Shown here piece by piece: positions 1 to 9,806 of a stretch of DNA of 64,000 nt (position 1 is the stretch's first letter; the number at the start of each line of letters is the position of its first letter). The DNA is taken from positions 46,447 through 110,446 of the forward strand of contig NZ_JAUFPL010000017.1 in assembly GCF_030409215.1 (NCBI RefSeq), read 5' to 3'. A model generated the notes under the pieces. That model worked only from the letters and a program-made list of their open reading frames with translations, was not told where the DNA came from and did not search any database. The DNA comes from Halomonas ramblicola (lineage in GTDB: Bacteria > Pseudomonadota > Gammaproteobacteria > Pseudomonadales > Halomonadaceae). A program made the translations under genes and the position numbers.

Positions 1-1
1 C

Positions 2-1030
2 GAGGGGGTCACCCACTCCATCTGCACCCTGGAGTTCGAGGACCATCGCCCGCTCTACGACTGGTTCCTGGACAACCTGCCGGTACCGGTCAAGCCGCGC
101 CAGATCGAGTTCGCGCGGCTCAACATGAACTACACCCTGACCTCCAAGCGCAAGCTCAAGCTGCTGGTGGACCAGGGCATCGTCGATGGCTGGGACGACC
201 CGCGCCTGCCGACCATCTCCGGCATGCGCCGGCGGGGCTACACGCCGGCCTCGATCCGCAGGTTCTGCGAGATGATCGGCGTGACGCGTGCCGACGGCGG
301 CCTGGTGGACATCGCCATGCTCTACCACGCCATCCGCTCCGACCTGGAGGACAACGCGCCGCGGGCGATGTGCGTGCTGAGGCCCCTCAAGGTGGTGCTG
401 ACCAACGTGCCCGAGGACCACGAGGAAGCCTTTGATGTGCCCGGTCACCCGGCCCGTGAGGATATGGGCGTGCGCAAGGTGCCCTTTACTCGTGAAATTT
501 ATATTGATCACGACGACTTTATGGAGGAGCCGCCCAAGAAGTTCTTCCGCCTGGCACCGGGCAAGGAGGTGCGGCTGCGCAACAGCTACGTCATTCGCTG
601 CGACGAGGTGGTCAAGGGGGCGTCCGGCGAGATCGAGGAGCTGCGCTGTAGCGTGGACTTCGACACCCTGGGCAGGAACCCGGAGGGGCGCAAGGTCAAG
701 GGCGTGATCCACTGGGTCAGTGCCGCCCACGGCGTGCCCCTGGAGGTGCGCCTCTACGACAACCTCTTCCTCGAGGAGCAGCCCGACAAGGACCGGGATG
801 CCGACTTCCTCGAGCACCTGAACCCCGAGTCGCTGGTCACCTGCCAGGCCATCGGCGAGCCGAGCCTGGCCGACGTCGAGGCGGAGGCGCGCTTCCAGTT
901 CGAGCGCGTCGGCTACTTCTGTGTCGACCGCCATGCCCGCGCCGAGGGGCGGCTGGTGTTCAACCGCACCGTGGGGCTCAAGGACAGCTGGGCCAAGGTC
1001 CAGAAGAAAGAAGCGCAGAAGAAGGGGTGA
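2..1030 (+). CDS. glnS: Glutaminyl-tRNA synthetase, 3' part
   Basis: This is the C-terminal part of glutaminyl-tRNA synthetase, which charges tRNA-Gln with glutamine in the cytoplasm. The reading frame is open from the left edge, so the N-terminal half with the first class I signature lies outside the window. Visible landmarks are [21 protein letters not shown], the second class I signature region (TSKRKL), the [17 protein letters not shown] stretch and the beta-barrel anticodon-binding region with GKEVRLRN and [14 protein letters not shown]. The end [14 protein letters not shown] is that of bacterial GlnRS. The stop overlaps the upstream GTG of cysS, so the two synthetases are probably co-transcribed. 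Identity rests on near-continuous similarity to the family as remembered. Confidence 0.96.
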   Translation, partial: EGVTHSICTLEFEDHRPLYDWFLDNLPVPVKPRQIEFARLNMNYTLTSKRKLKLLVDQGIVDGWDDPRLPTISGMRRRGYTPASIRRFCEMIGVTRADGGLVDIAMLYHAIRSDLEDNAPRAMCVLRPLKVVLTNVPEDHEEAFDVPGHPAREDMGVRKVPFTREIYIDHDDFMEEPPKKFFRLAPGKEVRLRNSYVIRCDEVVKGASGEIEELRCSVDFDTLGRNPEGRKVKGVIHWVSAAHGVPLEVRLYDNLFLEEQPDKDRDADFLEHLNPESLVTCQAIGEPSLADVEAEARFQFERVGYFCVDRHARAEGRLVFNRTVGLKDSWAKVQKKEAQKKG

Positions 1031-1032
1031 AC

Positions 1033-2436
1033 GTGAGCGCCGACATCCAGATCTACAATACCCTGACCCGACGCAAGGAAGCCTTCACGCCCATCGAGCC
1101 GGGTAGGGTGCGCATGTACGTGTGCGGGATGACCGTCTACGACTACTGCCACCTGGGCCATGCCCGGGTGATGGTGGCCTTCGACGTCATCACCCGCTAC
1201 CTGCGCCACCGCGGCTATGACGTCACCTATGTGCGCAACGTCACCGACATCGACGACAAGATCCTCCGGCGCGCCGAGGAGAACGGCGAGCCCATCGGCT
1301 CGCTCACCGCGCGCATGATCGACGCCATGCACGAGGACGAGGCGCGCCTCGCCGTGCTGCCGCCGGACCGGGAGCCCCGTGCCACCGGGCATGTCGACGA
1401 CATCGTCGCCATGATCGCGACCCTGATCGACAAGGGCTACGCCTACGCGGCGGACAACGGCGACGTCTACTACCGGGTGCGCCGCTTCGAGGGCTACGGC
1501 AAGCTCAACAATCGCGACCCCGACGAGATGCGCGCCGGCGCGCGCATCGAGGTGGACGAGCACAAGGAGGACCCGCTCGACTTCGTGCTGTGGAAGGCGG
1601 CCAAGCCCGGCGAGGCCAGCTGGCCCTCGCCCTGGGGCGCGGGGCGCCCCGGCTGGCACATCGAGTGCTCGGCCATGTCGAAGTGCTGCCTGGGGGAGAC
1701 CTTCGACATCCACGGTGGCGGGCCGGACCTGACCTTCCCGCACCACGAGAACGAGATCGCCCAGAGCGAGGCGGCCAATGGCAAGCCCTTCGTCAACACC
1801 TGGATGCACGCCGGGGCGGTGCGGGTGAACCACGAGAAGATGTCCAAGTCACTGGGCAACTTCTTCACCATCCGCGAGGTGCTCGAGTACCACGACCCGG
1901 AGGTGGTGCGCTACCTGCTGGTGGCCAGCCACTACCGCAGTCCGATCAACTATGCGCCGGACTCCCTGCTTGATGCCCGCAAGTCGCTGGAGCGCTTCTA
2001 CAATGCGCTCGACGGGATCGATCCCGCTGAAGGGCAGGTCGATAACCGCTTCCACGAGCGCTTTACCGCCGCCATGGACGACGACTTCAATACCGCCGAG
2101 GCGCTGTCGGTGCTCTTCGACCTGGCCCGCGAACTGAACCGGGCCAGGAAGGAGGCACCCGAGCAGGCGCCGGCCCTGGCCGCCGAGCTCCGACGCCTGG
2201 GCGGCGTGCTGGGGCTGCTCACCCAGGAGCCCGCCGCCTTCCTCAAGGGCGGAGCGGGGGAGCTGCCGCTGCCCGAGGCCGAGATCGAGTCGCGCATCGC
2301 CGAACGCGCCGAGGCCAAGAAGGCGAGAGACTTCGCCCGGGCCGATGCCATCCGCGACGAGCTCGCCGCGCTGGGCATCGTCCTCAAGGACTCCCGCGAG
2401 GGCACCTCCTGGGTGGTGGAGAAGCCCGAGGGCTGA
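1033..2436 (+). CDS. cysS: Cysteinyl-tRNA synthetase
   Basis: Class I cysteinyl-tRNA synthetase of about 467 residues, the normal length. The HIGH-type motif is HLGHAR, the second signature is KMSKSLGNF, and the zinc ligands are visible in MYVCGMT, HIECSAM and PHHENE. Two in-frame GTG codons compete as start: 1027, which overlaps the glnS stop, and 1033. The second is preferred because a purine-rich AAGAAGGGG run lies at a normal distance from it and it gives the shorter N-terminus usual for CysS (family proteins begin a few residues before the [10 protein letters not shown] motif). The gene is followed directly by a hairpin that probably ends the transcript. No T-box or other leader is visible. 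Confidence 0.96.
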   Translation: MSADIQIYNTLTRRKEAFTPIEPGRVRMYVCGMTVYDYCHLGHARVMVAFDVITRYLRHRGYDVTYVRNVTDIDDKILRRAEENGEPIGSLTARMIDAMHEDEARLAVLPPDREPRATGHVDDIVAMIATLIDKGYAYAADNGDVYYRVRRFEGYGKLNNRDPDEMRAGARIEVDEHKEDPLDFVLWKAAKPGEASWPSPWGAGRPGWHIECSAMSKCCLGETFDIHGGGPDLTFPHHENEIAQSEAANGKPFVNTWMHAGAVRVNHEKMSKSLGNFFTIREVLEYHDPEVVRYLLVASHYRSPINYAPDSLLDARKSLERFYNALDGIDPAEGQVDNRFHERFTAAMDDDFNTAEALSVLFDLARELNRARKEAPEQAPALAAELRRLGGVLGLLTQEPAAFLKGGAGELPLPEAEIESRIAERAEAKKARDFARADAIRDELAALGIVLKDSREGTSWVVEKPEG

Positions 2437-2457
2437 TCGCCGCAGGTCGCCGAATCG

Positions 2458-2496
2458 ACACCCGGCCCGCCGCTGGCGGTGCCGGGTGTGTTGTTT
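2458..2496 (+). terminator. Hairpin terminator after cysS
   Basis: The 9-bp arm ACACCCGGC (2458-2466) pairs with GCCGGGTGT (2481-2489) and is followed by a T-rich GTTGTTTC. It lies between the ends of the convergent cysS and DUF1853 genes and may serve both strands. Confidence 0.7.
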
Positions 2497-2520
2497 CAGG
2501 GGCCGGGGCTGCAGGAAGCG

Positions 2521-3531
2521 TCACGGGACGACGCCGGCCGGCTCGGGCCCCTCCGGCTGACGCCCGAACGGCGGCAGGGGAATCTGCCGCGGCCAGTCGT
2601 CGGCGACGACGAAGACCCGTTGCCAGCCGGCGTCGCCGTGCCACAGGACGACCTGGACCGGTGCGGCGGGCTGGAGGAAGTGCTGCGCCAGACGCGCCTC
2701 CAGCGCCCTCAGCGGCAGCAGGGCCTCGGCCCGCGGCAGGGCCAGCCAGTGGGGCTTGTTCAGCCAGGCGCCGCGGGTGCCGGCGGCCAGGCCGTCGCGG
2801 AAGTCGCGCCAGCTCGACCAGGCGAGCCAGATGCCGCGCAGGTGGTGGGCGCCGGCATCGCGGGGCCGCGGCAGGTCGGCGTGCCAGGGATAGAAGAGCA
2901 CGCCGGGGATGGCCACCTGCCGGCGGATCGCCAGCGGCCGGTCGGCGCCCACGGCGTCGGCCAGCCGCAGGGCCTGGATGACCTCGCGCGCCTCGGGCAG
3001 CTCGCTGAGGCGCAACTGGCGACGGTGCAGGTGCTCGCGCTTGCCGGCCAGGCTGTCGGCCCCGCCGGGACCGATCCAGCGCGCCTGATCATCGGTCTCG
3101 CCGGGCCCCTCGACCAGTCCCAGGTAGTACTTGATGGCCACTTCCAGGTGGATCACCTCGGCCTCGCCGGTGTGACGGTAGAGCAGGTCGAGCTCGCCGA
3201 GGGTCTGCTTGTCGCGGTGGATGCGCAGGTTGTGGGCGAGCAGTTCGGTGCCCGGCGCTTCGGCGAGCAGGAACTGCCAGAGTCGCTCGTGATAGAGCCC
3301 CATGCGTCCGCTCAGGGCGTCGCCGATCCGTGCCTCCAGCAGGTCGGGATAGGCCTCCAGGTCGTCCAGCCAGGCGGCGAGGCACGCCGGGTCGCCGAAC
3401 CCCAGGGTCGCCGGGGCGGGGCGACCGGGCCAGGGCATGCTGACCAGGTCGGGGGCCTCGAGCAGCCACGCCAGGTCCCGGACCAGCGGGTGATGGCAGT
3501 GGTCGAGGCGGGGACTCGACGAGTCGGGCAT
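2521..3531 (-). CDS. DUF1853 family protein
   Basis: A 336-residue cytoplasmic protein that matches the DUF1853 family in length and layout. The most conserved part is residues about 110-140, where LGELDLLYR is followed by VIHLEVAIKYYLG. An acidic D/E residue followed by E-x-x-x-K in this arrangement resembles the PD-(D/E)xK nuclease core, so a nuclease-like fold is plausible, but no activity is known to me. The C-terminal half has several Trp-rich segments (LAWSSWRDFRDG, NKPHWLALPR) typical of the family. The gene is transcribed away from osmF, with promoters between them, and converges on cysS. It has no functional partner next to it. Confidence 0.75.
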   Translation of the reverse strand: MPDSSSPRLDHCHHPLVRDLAWLLEAPDLVSMPWPGRPAPATLGFGDPACLAAWLDDLEAYPDLLEARIGDALSGRMGLYHERLWQFLLAEAPGTELLAHNLRIHRDKQTLGELDLLYRHTGEAEVIHLEVAIKYYLGLVEGPGETDDQARWIGPGGADSLAGKREHLHRRQLRLSELPEAREVIQALRLADAVGADRPLAIRRQVAIPGVLFYPWHADLPRPRDAGAHHLRGIWLAWSSWRDFRDGLAAGTRGAWLNKPHWLALPRAEALLPLRALEARLAQHFLQPAAPVQVVLWHGDAGWQRVFVVADDWPRQIPLPPFGRQPEGPEPAGVVP

Positions 3532-3563
3532 CGGACACCTTTCCGTGCGTTGGTGGCAAGCCT

Positions 3564-3593
3564 CTGACAGGCAAGCCGGCGTATCTCTATACT
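3564..3593 (+). promoter_or_regulatory. Sigma70-type promoter of osmF operon
   Basis: CTGACA (3564-3569) and TATACT (3588-3593) are separated by 18 bp, ahead of the osmF start. The predicted transcript starts near 3600. No repressor site is obvious. Confidence 0.65.
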
Positions 3594-3630
3594 CAAGCTT
3601 ACATTCATGACCCCCTCAGGCGATATTCCC

Positions 3631-4542
3631 ATGAGCGCAACCTTCTCCCGAGTGGCGGCGCTGGCCGCCGGCAGCCTGTTGACCCTCGCGGTGGCCCAGG
3701 CCCAGGACCCCGTGGTGGTGGCCTCCAAGATCGATACCGAGGGCTCGGTGCTCGGCCAGCTGATCCTGCAGCGCCTGGAGGCGGGCGGCATCCGGGTCGA
3801 GGATCGCCTGCAACTCGGCGCTACCAGCATCGTGCGCGAGGCGCTGCTGGCCGGCGAGATCGACCTCTACCCGGAGTACACCGGCAACGGCGCCTTCTTC
3901 TTCGACATGGCCGACAGCGATGTGTGGCACGACGCCGAGGCGGCCTTCGAGACGGTGCGCGAACGGGACGCGGAGAACGGCCTGGCCTGGCTGGCGCCGG
4001 CCTCGGCCAACAATACCTGGGCGATGAGCGTGCGCGGTGACCTGGCCCGCGAGCACGACCTGGCGAGCCTGGAGGATCTGGCCGATTACCTGGCCGAGGG
4101 CGGCGAGTTCAAGTTCGCCGCCAGCGCCGAGTTCGTCGAGTCGCCCCAGGCGCTGCCCGCCTTCCAGGAGGCCTACGGCTTCGAGCTCTCCGACGACCAG
4201 CTGCTGGTGCTCTCCGGCGGCAATACCGCCTCCACCATGCGCGCCGCGGCCCAGCAGACCAGCGGCGTCAATGCGGCCATGACCTATGGCACCGACGGCG
4301 GGCTCAACGCCCTGGACCTGGTGGTGCTGGAGGATACCCTGGGCGTCCAGCCCGTCTACCAGCCGGCGCCGGTGGTGCGCCGCGAGGTGCTGGAGACCTA
4401 CCCGGAGATCGAGACGCTGCTCGAGCCGATCTTCGCCGAACTGGATCTCGCGACCCTGCAGCGGCTCAACGGCGACGTGGCGGTGAACGGGCGGGACCCG
4501 CGCGACGTCGCCGCCGACTTCCTGGCCGACCTGCCGGAGTGA
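3631..4542 (+). CDS. osmF: Osmoprotectant-binding periplasmic protein
   Basis: Substrate-binding protein of an OsmU/YehZYXW-type ABC importer for betaine-like solutes. The N-terminus from 3631 is a signal peptide ending near AQA before QDPVVVAS. The mature protein has the type II binding-protein features of the OpuAC-like family (TEGSVLGQLILQRL, DLYPEYTGNGAFFF, QALPAFQEAYGF). An in-frame ATG at 3607 would add eight residues before the signal sequence, and 3631 is preferred because it gives a compact signal peptide. It is first in the four-gene order osmF-yehY-yehX-yehW, the same as in Escherichia coli. The exact ligand cannot be read from sequence; betaine is an inference supported by the methylation cluster nearby. 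Confidence 0.9.
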   Translation: MSATFSRVAALAAGSLLTLAVAQAQDPVVVASKIDTEGSVLGQLILQRLEAGGIRVEDRLQLGATSIVREALLAGEIDLYPEYTGNGAFFFDMADSDVWHDAEAAFETVRERDAENGLAWLAPASANNTWAMSVRGDLAREHDLASLEDLADYLAEGGEFKFAASAEFVESPQALPAFQEAYGFELSDDQLLVLSGGNTASTMRAAAQQTSGVNAAMTYGTDGGLNALDLVVLEDTLGVQPVYQPAPVVRREVLETYPEIETLLEPIFAELDLATLQRLNGDVAVNGRDPRDVAADFLADLPE

Positions 4543-4546
4543 GCCG

Positions 4547-5731
4547 GTGACGCGCAGGGACGCGCTGCCGGTCAATCGGGTAGTGCCGGCGCTGTCGCTG
4601 GCCGCCGCGGCGGCCTGGCTGGCGCTGGCCTCGGTGAGCGTGGCGCCCAACCGCATCGTGCCGGGCACCGCCTATGCAGCCAGCGAACTGCTCGGCTGGC
4701 CGTTGGCCGGGGTGGCCTGTCTGCCGCTGCTGGGCCTGGCGGCGCTGGCCTGGCGGCCCCATCGTGGGCGGCTGCGCCTGGCGCTGGCGCTCAACCTGCT
4801 GCTGTTGATGGCGCTGCCGGCCTGGGTGGCGCTCGCCGGCGCGCTGCGCCTCGATCCCGACCAGCCCCAGGCGCGGCTGGGGCTCGGCCCGGCGGTGTGG
4901 CTGTTGCTGTTCTGCCTGGTCCTGCTGACCATCGAGCTGAGGACCCGCCTGGCGCTGCCCGCCTGGAGCGGCTGGCTGCTGCCGGTGCCGATCCTGGGGG
5001 CCTGGGTGCTGGCCGCGCCCTGGCTGGGGTCGCTGGCGCTGTGGCAGGAGTACAGGGGGCGCAGCGGGCAGTTCGCCGAGGCGCTGCTGGACCACCTGCT
5101 GCTGGTGGGCAGCGCCGTGGGGGCGAGCCTGGTGCTGGGCGCGGCGATCGCCCTGGCGATGCGCCGCGACGCCCGCCTGGAGCGACTGGGGTTCACCCTG
5201 CTCAACTTCCTGCAGACCATTCCCAGCCTGGCACTGTTCGGCCTGCTGCTGGCGCCCCTGGCCTGGCTCTCGGCCCGGCTCGACTGGCTCGCCGCCCTGG
5301 GGGTCAGCGGCATCGGCTGGGCGCCGGCCTTCCTGGCCCTGCTGGGCTACAGCCTGCTGCCCATGGTGCGCAACACCTTCGTGGCGCTGGCCGAGGTCGA
5401 TCCCGGGGTGCTGGAATCGGCCCGCGGCATGGGCATGGGGCCTGGCCAGGTGTTCTGGCAGGTGCGCCTGCCGCTGGCCCTGCCGGTGGTGCTGGAGGGC
5501 GTGCGCATCACCACCGTCCAGGCCATCGGCCTGACGGCGGTGGCGGCGCTGATCGGCGCCGGCGGCCTGGGGACCTTCATCTTCCAGGGGCTGGGGCAGG
5601 CGGCCATGGACCTGGTGCTGCTCGGCGCCCTGCCGATCCTGGCCATGGCGCTGGTGGCCGATGCGCTGCTGGGCGCCCTGACGCGTCGCCTCGATCACCG
5701 TACCGCGCTCAGGCAGGGAGTCACGCCATGA
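4547..5731 (+). CDS. yehY: Osmoprotectant ABC transporter permease YehY
   Basis: Inner-membrane permease of the osmF system. It is larger than a simple binding-protein-dependent permease: the first half (residues about 1-170) carries several extra hydrophobic segments, and the second half holds the usual permease core. That core includes the EAA-type loop, seen as VDPGVLESARGMGMGPGQVF, where the ATPase couples. The start is GTG at 4547, with GGAG seven bases upstream inside the end of osmF. The stop overlaps the start of yehX (ATGA). The duplicated-membrane layout and the gene order match YehY of E. coli. Confidence 0.88.
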   Translation: MTRRDALPVNRVVPALSLAAAAAWLALASVSVAPNRIVPGTAYAASELLGWPLAGVACLPLLGLAALAWRPHRGRLRLALALNLLLLMALPAWVALAGALRLDPDQPQARLGLGPAVWLLLFCLVLLTIELRTRLALPAWSGWLLPVPILGAWVLAAPWLGSLALWQEYRGRSGQFAEALLDHLLLVGSAVGASLVLGAAIALAMRRDARLERLGFTLLNFLQTIPSLALFGLLLAPLAWLSARLDWLAALGVSGIGWAPAFLALLGYSLLPMVRNTFVALAEVDPGVLESARGMGMGPGQVFWQVRLPLALPVVLEGVRITTVQAIGLTAVAALIGAGGLGTFIFQGLGQAAMDLVLLGALPILAMALVADALLGALTRRLDHRTALRQGVTP

Positions 5732-6672
5732 TCGAGCTGCTGGGAGTCACCAAGCGCTTCGGCGAGGAGACCGCCGTGGACGCCATCTCGCTGACGGTGG
5801 AGAAGGGCGAGCTGTGTGCCCTGGTGGGCACCTCGGGCTGCGGCAAGTCCACCACGCTGCGCATGATCAATCGCCTGATCGAGCACGACGGCGGCGAGAT
5901 CCACATCGACGGGCAGCCGATCCGCGAGTTCGACGGCCGGCTGCTGCGCCGGCGCATCGGCTACGCCATCCAGAGCACCGGGCTGTTCCCCCACTGGACG
6001 GTGGCCCGCAACATCGGCCTGGTCCCGCGGCTGCTGAAGTGGCCGAAGGCCCGCGTCCGGGCCCGGGTGGAGGAGCTGATGGCGCTGCTCGGCCTGCCCG
6101 TCGAGCAGTTCGCCGACAAGTACCCGGAGCAACTCTCCGGTGGCCAGGCCCAGCGGGTGGGGGTGGCCCGGGCGCTGGCTGCCGACCCCGACATCCTGCT
6201 CATGGACGAGCCCTTCGGCGCCCTGGACCCCATCACCCGCGAGACCCTGCAGGTCGAGCTGCGCGAGCTGCAGGCACGCCTGCACAAGACCATCGTCTTC
6301 GTCACCCACGACATGGACGAGGCCCTGGCCCTGGCCGACCGCCTGGCGGTGATGCGGGCCGGGCGGATCGTCCAGCAGGGTACGCCCCTGGCCCTGCTGC
6401 GCGAGCCGGCCGATGACTTCGTCGCCTCGCTGCTGGGCGGCGACGAGCGTGGCCTCAAGGAGGCGGCCATCACCCGCGTCGGTGAGCGCATGCTGCCGCT
6501 CTCGCCGCGCTTGCTGCCCCAGGCGCGGGTGCATCGCGACGCCACCCTGCGCCAGGCCCTGTCGGTGATGTTCCGCGAGCATGCCGACCGGCTGGCGGTG
6601 GTCGACGACGAGGCGATGGCGGTGGGGGAGTTGTCGCTGCGGCGTCTGGTGGGGGCCGGCCGCGATGAGTGA
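5728..6672 (+). CDS. yehX: Osmoprotectant ABC transporter ATPase YehX
   Basis: ATP-binding subunit of the osmF importer, about 314 residues. Walker A is GTSGCGKST, the ABC signature is LSGGQAQRVG, Walker B is ILLMDEPFGALDP and the switch histidine is in VFVTHDMDEA. The tail after residue about 230 resembles the C-terminal regulatory extension of glycine-betaine-type ATPases, with a CBS-like pattern (ATLRQALSVMFREHADRLAVVDDE). Both ends overlap neighbouring genes, as expected for translational coupling within the operon. Confidence 0.92.
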   Translation: MIELLGVTKRFGEETAVDAISLTVEKGELCALVGTSGCGKSTTLRMINRLIEHDGGEIHIDGQPIREFDGRLLRRRIGYAIQSTGLFPHWTVARNIGLVPRLLKWPKARVRARVEELMALLGLPVEQFADKYPEQLSGGQAQRVGVARALAADPDILLMDEPFGALDPITRETLQVELRELQARLHKTIVFVTHDMDEALALADRLAVMRAGRIVQQGTPLALLREPADDFVASLLGGDERGLKEAAITRVGERMLPLSPRLLPQARVHRDATLRQALSVMFREHADRLAVVDDEAMAVGELSLRRLVGAGRDE

Positions 6673-7414
6673 CCGGGCGCCGACCGCCGCGGTCCGGCTG
6701 GCCGCCTGGCGGGGGCCGCTGGTGTGGCTGGCGCTGCTGCTGGCGCTGGCCTTTGGCATGCCGACCCTGGAGCCCGTGCTGCGCGGGATCGAGTCCGACA
6801 CACGCCAGGTCGTCTATGCCCAGGCCGGCCTGCCCAGCCTGTTGGCCAATCACCTGCTGGTGGTGGGGGTCGCCTCGCTCTTGGCGGTGGCGCTGGGCGT
6901 GGGGGCGGCGGTGCTGGTGACCCGCCCCGCGGGGCGCGACTTCCTGCCGCTGGTCGCCCAGTTCGCCTCCATGGGGCAGACCTTCCCGCCGGTGGCGGTG
7001 CTGGCCCTGGCCGTGCCGGTGCTGGGCTTCGGCACCTGGCCGATCATCGTGGCCCTGCTGCTCTACGGCCTGCTGCCCATCGTGCGCAACACCCTGGCGG
7101 GGCTGGAGGGCATCGACCCCGGCGTCCAGGAGGCGGCCCGCGGCATGGGCATGGGCGGTGCCCAGCGCCTGTGGCAGGTCGAGCTGCCGTTGGCGGCCCC
7201 GGTGATCCTGGCCGGCATCCGCACCTCGGTGACGGTCAATATCGCCACGGCGGCCCTGGGCGCCACGGTGGGCGCGAGCAACCTGGGGGCGCCGATCATC
7301 TCGGGCATCGTCAACGGCAACACCGCCTACGTGCTGCAGGGGGCGGTGCTGATCGGCCTGCTGGCGCTGACCGTGGACAGCGCCTTCGCCCGATTGACGC
7401 CCGCCCGAGGGTGA
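6665..7414 (+). CDS. yehW: Osmoprotectant ABC transporter permease YehW
   Basis: Second permease of the osmF importer, 249 residues. ATG at 6665 overlaps the end of yehX by eight bases. About six hydrophobic segments are visible, with the ATPase-coupling loop GIDPGVQEAARGMGMGGAQRLW. It is shorter than YehY and lacks its extra N-terminal helices, as in E. coli. The two permeases probably form a heterodimer with two YehX subunits. The gene ends the operon: the next gene is about 150 bp away and has its own candidate control site. Confidence 0.9.
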   Translation: MSDRAPTAAVRLAAWRGPLVWLALLLALAFGMPTLEPVLRGIESDTRQVVYAQAGLPSLLANHLLVVGVASLLAVALGVGAAVLVTRPAGRDFLPLVAQFASMGQTFPPVAVLALAVPVLGFGTWPIIVALLLYGLLPIVRNTLAGLEGIDPGVQEAARGMGMGGAQRLWQVELPLAAPVILAGIRTSVTVNIATAALGATVGASNLGAPIISGIVNGNTAYVLQGAVLIGLLALTVDSAFARLTPARG

Positions 7415-7460
7415 GCCCTCTTCCGGTCAGCCGAAGGCAGGGGTACCCAAGTCCTTCAGT

Positions 7461-7474
7461 TTACGTTAACGTCA
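7461..7474. promoter_or_regulatory. Palindromic operator ahead of bkd operon
   Basis: ACGTTAACGT (7463-7472) is a perfect 10-bp palindrome that extends imperfectly to TTACGTTAACGTCA. It lies about 100 bp before the branched-chain dehydrogenase operon. The form recalls operators of LiuR-type MerR regulators of branched-chain amino acid catabolism, but that assignment is from memory and unproven. Confidence 0.45.
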
Positions 7475-7570
7475 TATCGGGTTGCGTTGACCCGCCAGGG
7501 GCAATCCTCCTGGCAATGGGCGAGACAAGCGACAACACTGCCCTCAAAAGGGGTGGTAGAGGATCCCGAG

Positions 7571-8782
7571 ATGACAACCACACAAGACATCCATTCGCCG
7601 GACTTCCTGGTCGGCGACGAGTTCACCATACCCACCTTCCGCCTGCTCCGGCAGGACGGCACTCTGTGCGACGGCGCCGAGGCGCCGGAGTTGTCCCGTG
7701 AGCAGGCGCTGAAGATCTACCATGCGATGGTCGCCACCCGGGTGCTGGACGAGCGCATGATGGCGGCCCAGCGCCAGGGGCGGCTCTCCTTCTACATGCA
7801 GTGCACCGGGGAGGAGGCGGCGGTCATCGGCGCCACGGCGGCGCTCGACGACGCCGACATGATCATGGCCCAGTATCGCGAGCAGGGGGCCCTGGTCTAC
7901 CGCGGCTTCGGCTACGACGAGTTCATGAACCAGCTGTTCGGCAACGAGCAGGACTACGGCAAGGGGCGCCAGATGCCGATCCACTACGGGTCGCGCAAGC
8001 TCCACTACATGACCATCTCCTCGCCGCTGGCCACCCAGATTCCCCAGGCGGCCGGCTACGCCTATGGGCAGAAGCTGGCCGGCGAGGGGCACTGCACCAT
8101 CACCTTCTTCGGCGAGGGGGCGGCCTCCGAGGGCGACTTCCATGCCGCCCTGAACATGGCGGCGGTGCACGAGGCGCCGGTGATCTTCTTCTGCCGCAAC
8201 AACGGCTATGCGATCTCCACGCCCGCCATCGAGCAGTTTGCCGCCGACGGCGTGGCACCGCGGGCCTTCGGCTACCGCATGCACGTGATCCGCGTCGACG
8301 GCAACGACATCCTCGCGGTGCTGGCGGCGACCCGCAAGGCGCGCCGCATCGCCGTGGAGCAGAACAAGCCGGTGCTCATCGAGGCCATGACCTACCGCCT
8401 GGCCGCCCACTCCTCTTCCGACGATCCCTCCGGCTACCGCTCCCGCAAGGAGGAGGAGGCGTGGCGCGAGAAGGACCCCATCCTGCGCATGCAGCACTGG
8501 CTCAGCGACCAGGGGTGGTGGAACGACGACGAGGAGAAGGCGCTGCAGGAGTCGCTGCGCCGCGAGGTGCTGGAGACCATGAAGCGCGCCGAGAAACGGC
8601 CGCCGCCACCCCTCGACAGCCTGGTCACCGACGTCTACGCCGACGTCACCCCGGCGCTGCAGCGCCAGCTGGATCGCCTCAAGGCGCATATCCGCCTCCA
8701 TCCGGACGCCTATCCCCGAGGGGCGCGCTCCCTGGATCCAAGCGTGAGCGCCAACGACGACGCCGGCCAGGGAGGGAAGTGA
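7571..8782 (+). CDS. bkdA1: Branched-chain 2-oxoacid dehydrogenase E1 alpha
   Basis: Thiamine-diphosphate E1 alpha subunit, 403 residues, of a branched-chain 2-oxoacid dehydrogenase complex. It oxidatively decarboxylates 2-oxo acids from Val, Leu and Ile. The thiamine-diphosphate motif reads [17 protein letters not shown] followed by [10 protein letters not shown]. The phosphorylation-loop region [11 protein letters not shown] is also conserved. The N-terminus and motifs such as [14 protein letters not shown] and [12 protein letters not shown] are closer to branched-chain E1 alpha than to pyruvate E1 alpha. The start at 7571 gives [12 protein letters not shown], and E1 beta starts two bases after the stop. 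The operon has no E3 gene, so a dihydrolipoamide dehydrogenase must come from elsewhere. Confidence 0.9.
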   Translation: MTTTQDIHSPDFLVGDEFTIPTFRLLRQDGTLCDGAEAPELSREQALKIYHAMVATRVLDERMMAAQRQGRLSFYMQCTGEEAAVIGATAALDDADMIMAQYREQGALVYRGFGYDEFMNQLFGNEQDYGKGRQMPIHYGSRKLHYMTISSPLATQIPQAAGYAYGQKLAGEGHCTITFFGEGAASEGDFHAALNMAAVHEAPVIFFCRNNGYAISTPAIEQFAADGVAPRAFGYRMHVIRVDGNDILAVLAATRKARRIAVEQNKPVLIEAMTYRLAAHSSSDDPSGYRSRKEEEAWREKDPILRMQHWLSDQGWWNDDEEKALQESLRREVLETMKRAEKRPPPPLDSLVTDVYADVTPALQRQLDRLKAHIRLHPDAYPRGARSLDPSVSANDDAGQGGK

Positions 8783-8783
8783 G

Positions 8784-9761
8784 ATGCCGACCATGAACAT
8801 GCTGCAGGCGATCAACAACGCCCTGGACATTGCCATGGCCGAGGACGAGAAGGTCGTCTGCTTCGGCGAGGACGTGGGCTTCTTCGGCGGGGTCTTCCGC
8901 GCCACCAGCCACCTGCAGGAGAAGTATGGCCGCGCGCGCTGCTTCAATACGCCGCTGGTGGAGCAGGGCATCGTCGGCTTCGCCAATGGCCTGGCCGCCC
9001 AGGGCTCGGTGCCGGTGGCGGAGATCCAGTTCGCCGACTACATCTTTCCGGCCTTCGACCAGATCGTCAACGAGACCGCCAAGTTCCGCTACCGTTCCGG
9101 CGACCTCTTCAACGTCGGGGGCCTGACCATCCGCGCGCCCTACGGTGGCGGCATCTCCGGCGGCCACTACCACTCCCAGTCGCCGGAGGCCTACTTCGCG
9201 CACACCCCGGGGCTCAAGGTCGTGGTGCCGCGCAACCCCTACCAGGCCAAGGGCCTGCTGCTGTCGGCCATCCGCGATCCGGACCCGGTGCTGTTCTTCG
9301 AGCCCAAGCGGCTCTATCGCGCCTCCACCGGCGAGGTGCCCGAGGAGGACTACCAACTGCCCATCGGCGAGGCCGAGGTGACCCGCGAGGGCAGCGACGT
9401 CACCCTGCTGGGCTGGGGGGCCCAGATGGAGGTCATCGACAAGGCCGTGGAGCTGGCCGAGAAGGAGGGCATCTCCTGCGAGGTCATCGACCTGCGCTCC
9501 ATCCTGCCCTGGGACGAGGACACCGTGGTGGAGTCGGTGCTCAAGACCGGCCGCCTGGTGATCACCCACGAGGCACCCCTGACCGGTGGCTTCGCCGGCG
9601 AGATCGCCGCCACCGTCACCGAGCGCTGCTTCCTGTACCTGGAATCGCCCATCGCCCGGGTGACCGGCCTGGATACGCCCTTCCCGCTGACCCTGGAGAA
9701 GGAGTATCTGCCGGACCACCTGAAGGTCTTCGAGGCGGTCAAGGCCAGCGTGGCCTTCTAG
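8784..9761 (+). CDS. bkdA2: Branched-chain 2-oxoacid dehydrogenase E1 beta
   Basis: Beta subunit of the E1 heterotetramer, 325 residues, full length. It begins [15 protein letters not shown] and carries the transketolase-like pyrimidine domain ([45 protein letters not shown]) followed by the C-terminal domain ([37 protein letters not shown]). A GGAGGGAAG ribosome site lies just upstream, inside the end of the alpha gene. Tight spacing indicates one transcript with its partners. Confidence 0.92.
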   Translation: MPTMNMLQAINNALDIAMAEDEKVVCFGEDVGFFGGVFRATSHLQEKYGRARCFNTPLVEQGIVGFANGLAAQGSVPVAEIQFADYIFPAFDQIVNETAKFRYRSGDLFNVGGLTIRAPYGGGISGGHYHSQSPEAYFAHTPGLKVVVPRNPYQAKGLLLSAIRDPDPVLFFEPKRLYRASTGEVPEEDYQLPIGEAEVTREGSDVTLLGWGAQMEVIDKAVELAEKEGISCEVIDLRSILPWDEDTVVESVLKTGRLVITHEAPLTGGFAGEIAATVTERCFLYLESPIARVTGLDTPFPLTLEKEYLPDHLKVFEAVKASVAF

Positions 9762-9806
9762 GCCCCGATATCCGGACAGAAGCGAGCCAGGACAGGAGTG
9801 TACGAG

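Noticed and set aside
1016..1033. T-box leader for cysS
   Set aside because: The gene overlaps glnS and has no leader; such leaders are not expected in this group.
2479..3567. A long plus-strand frame opposite the DUF1853 gene
   Set aside because: Its translation is Gly/Gln/Val-rich in the way typical of the complementary strand of GC-rich genes.
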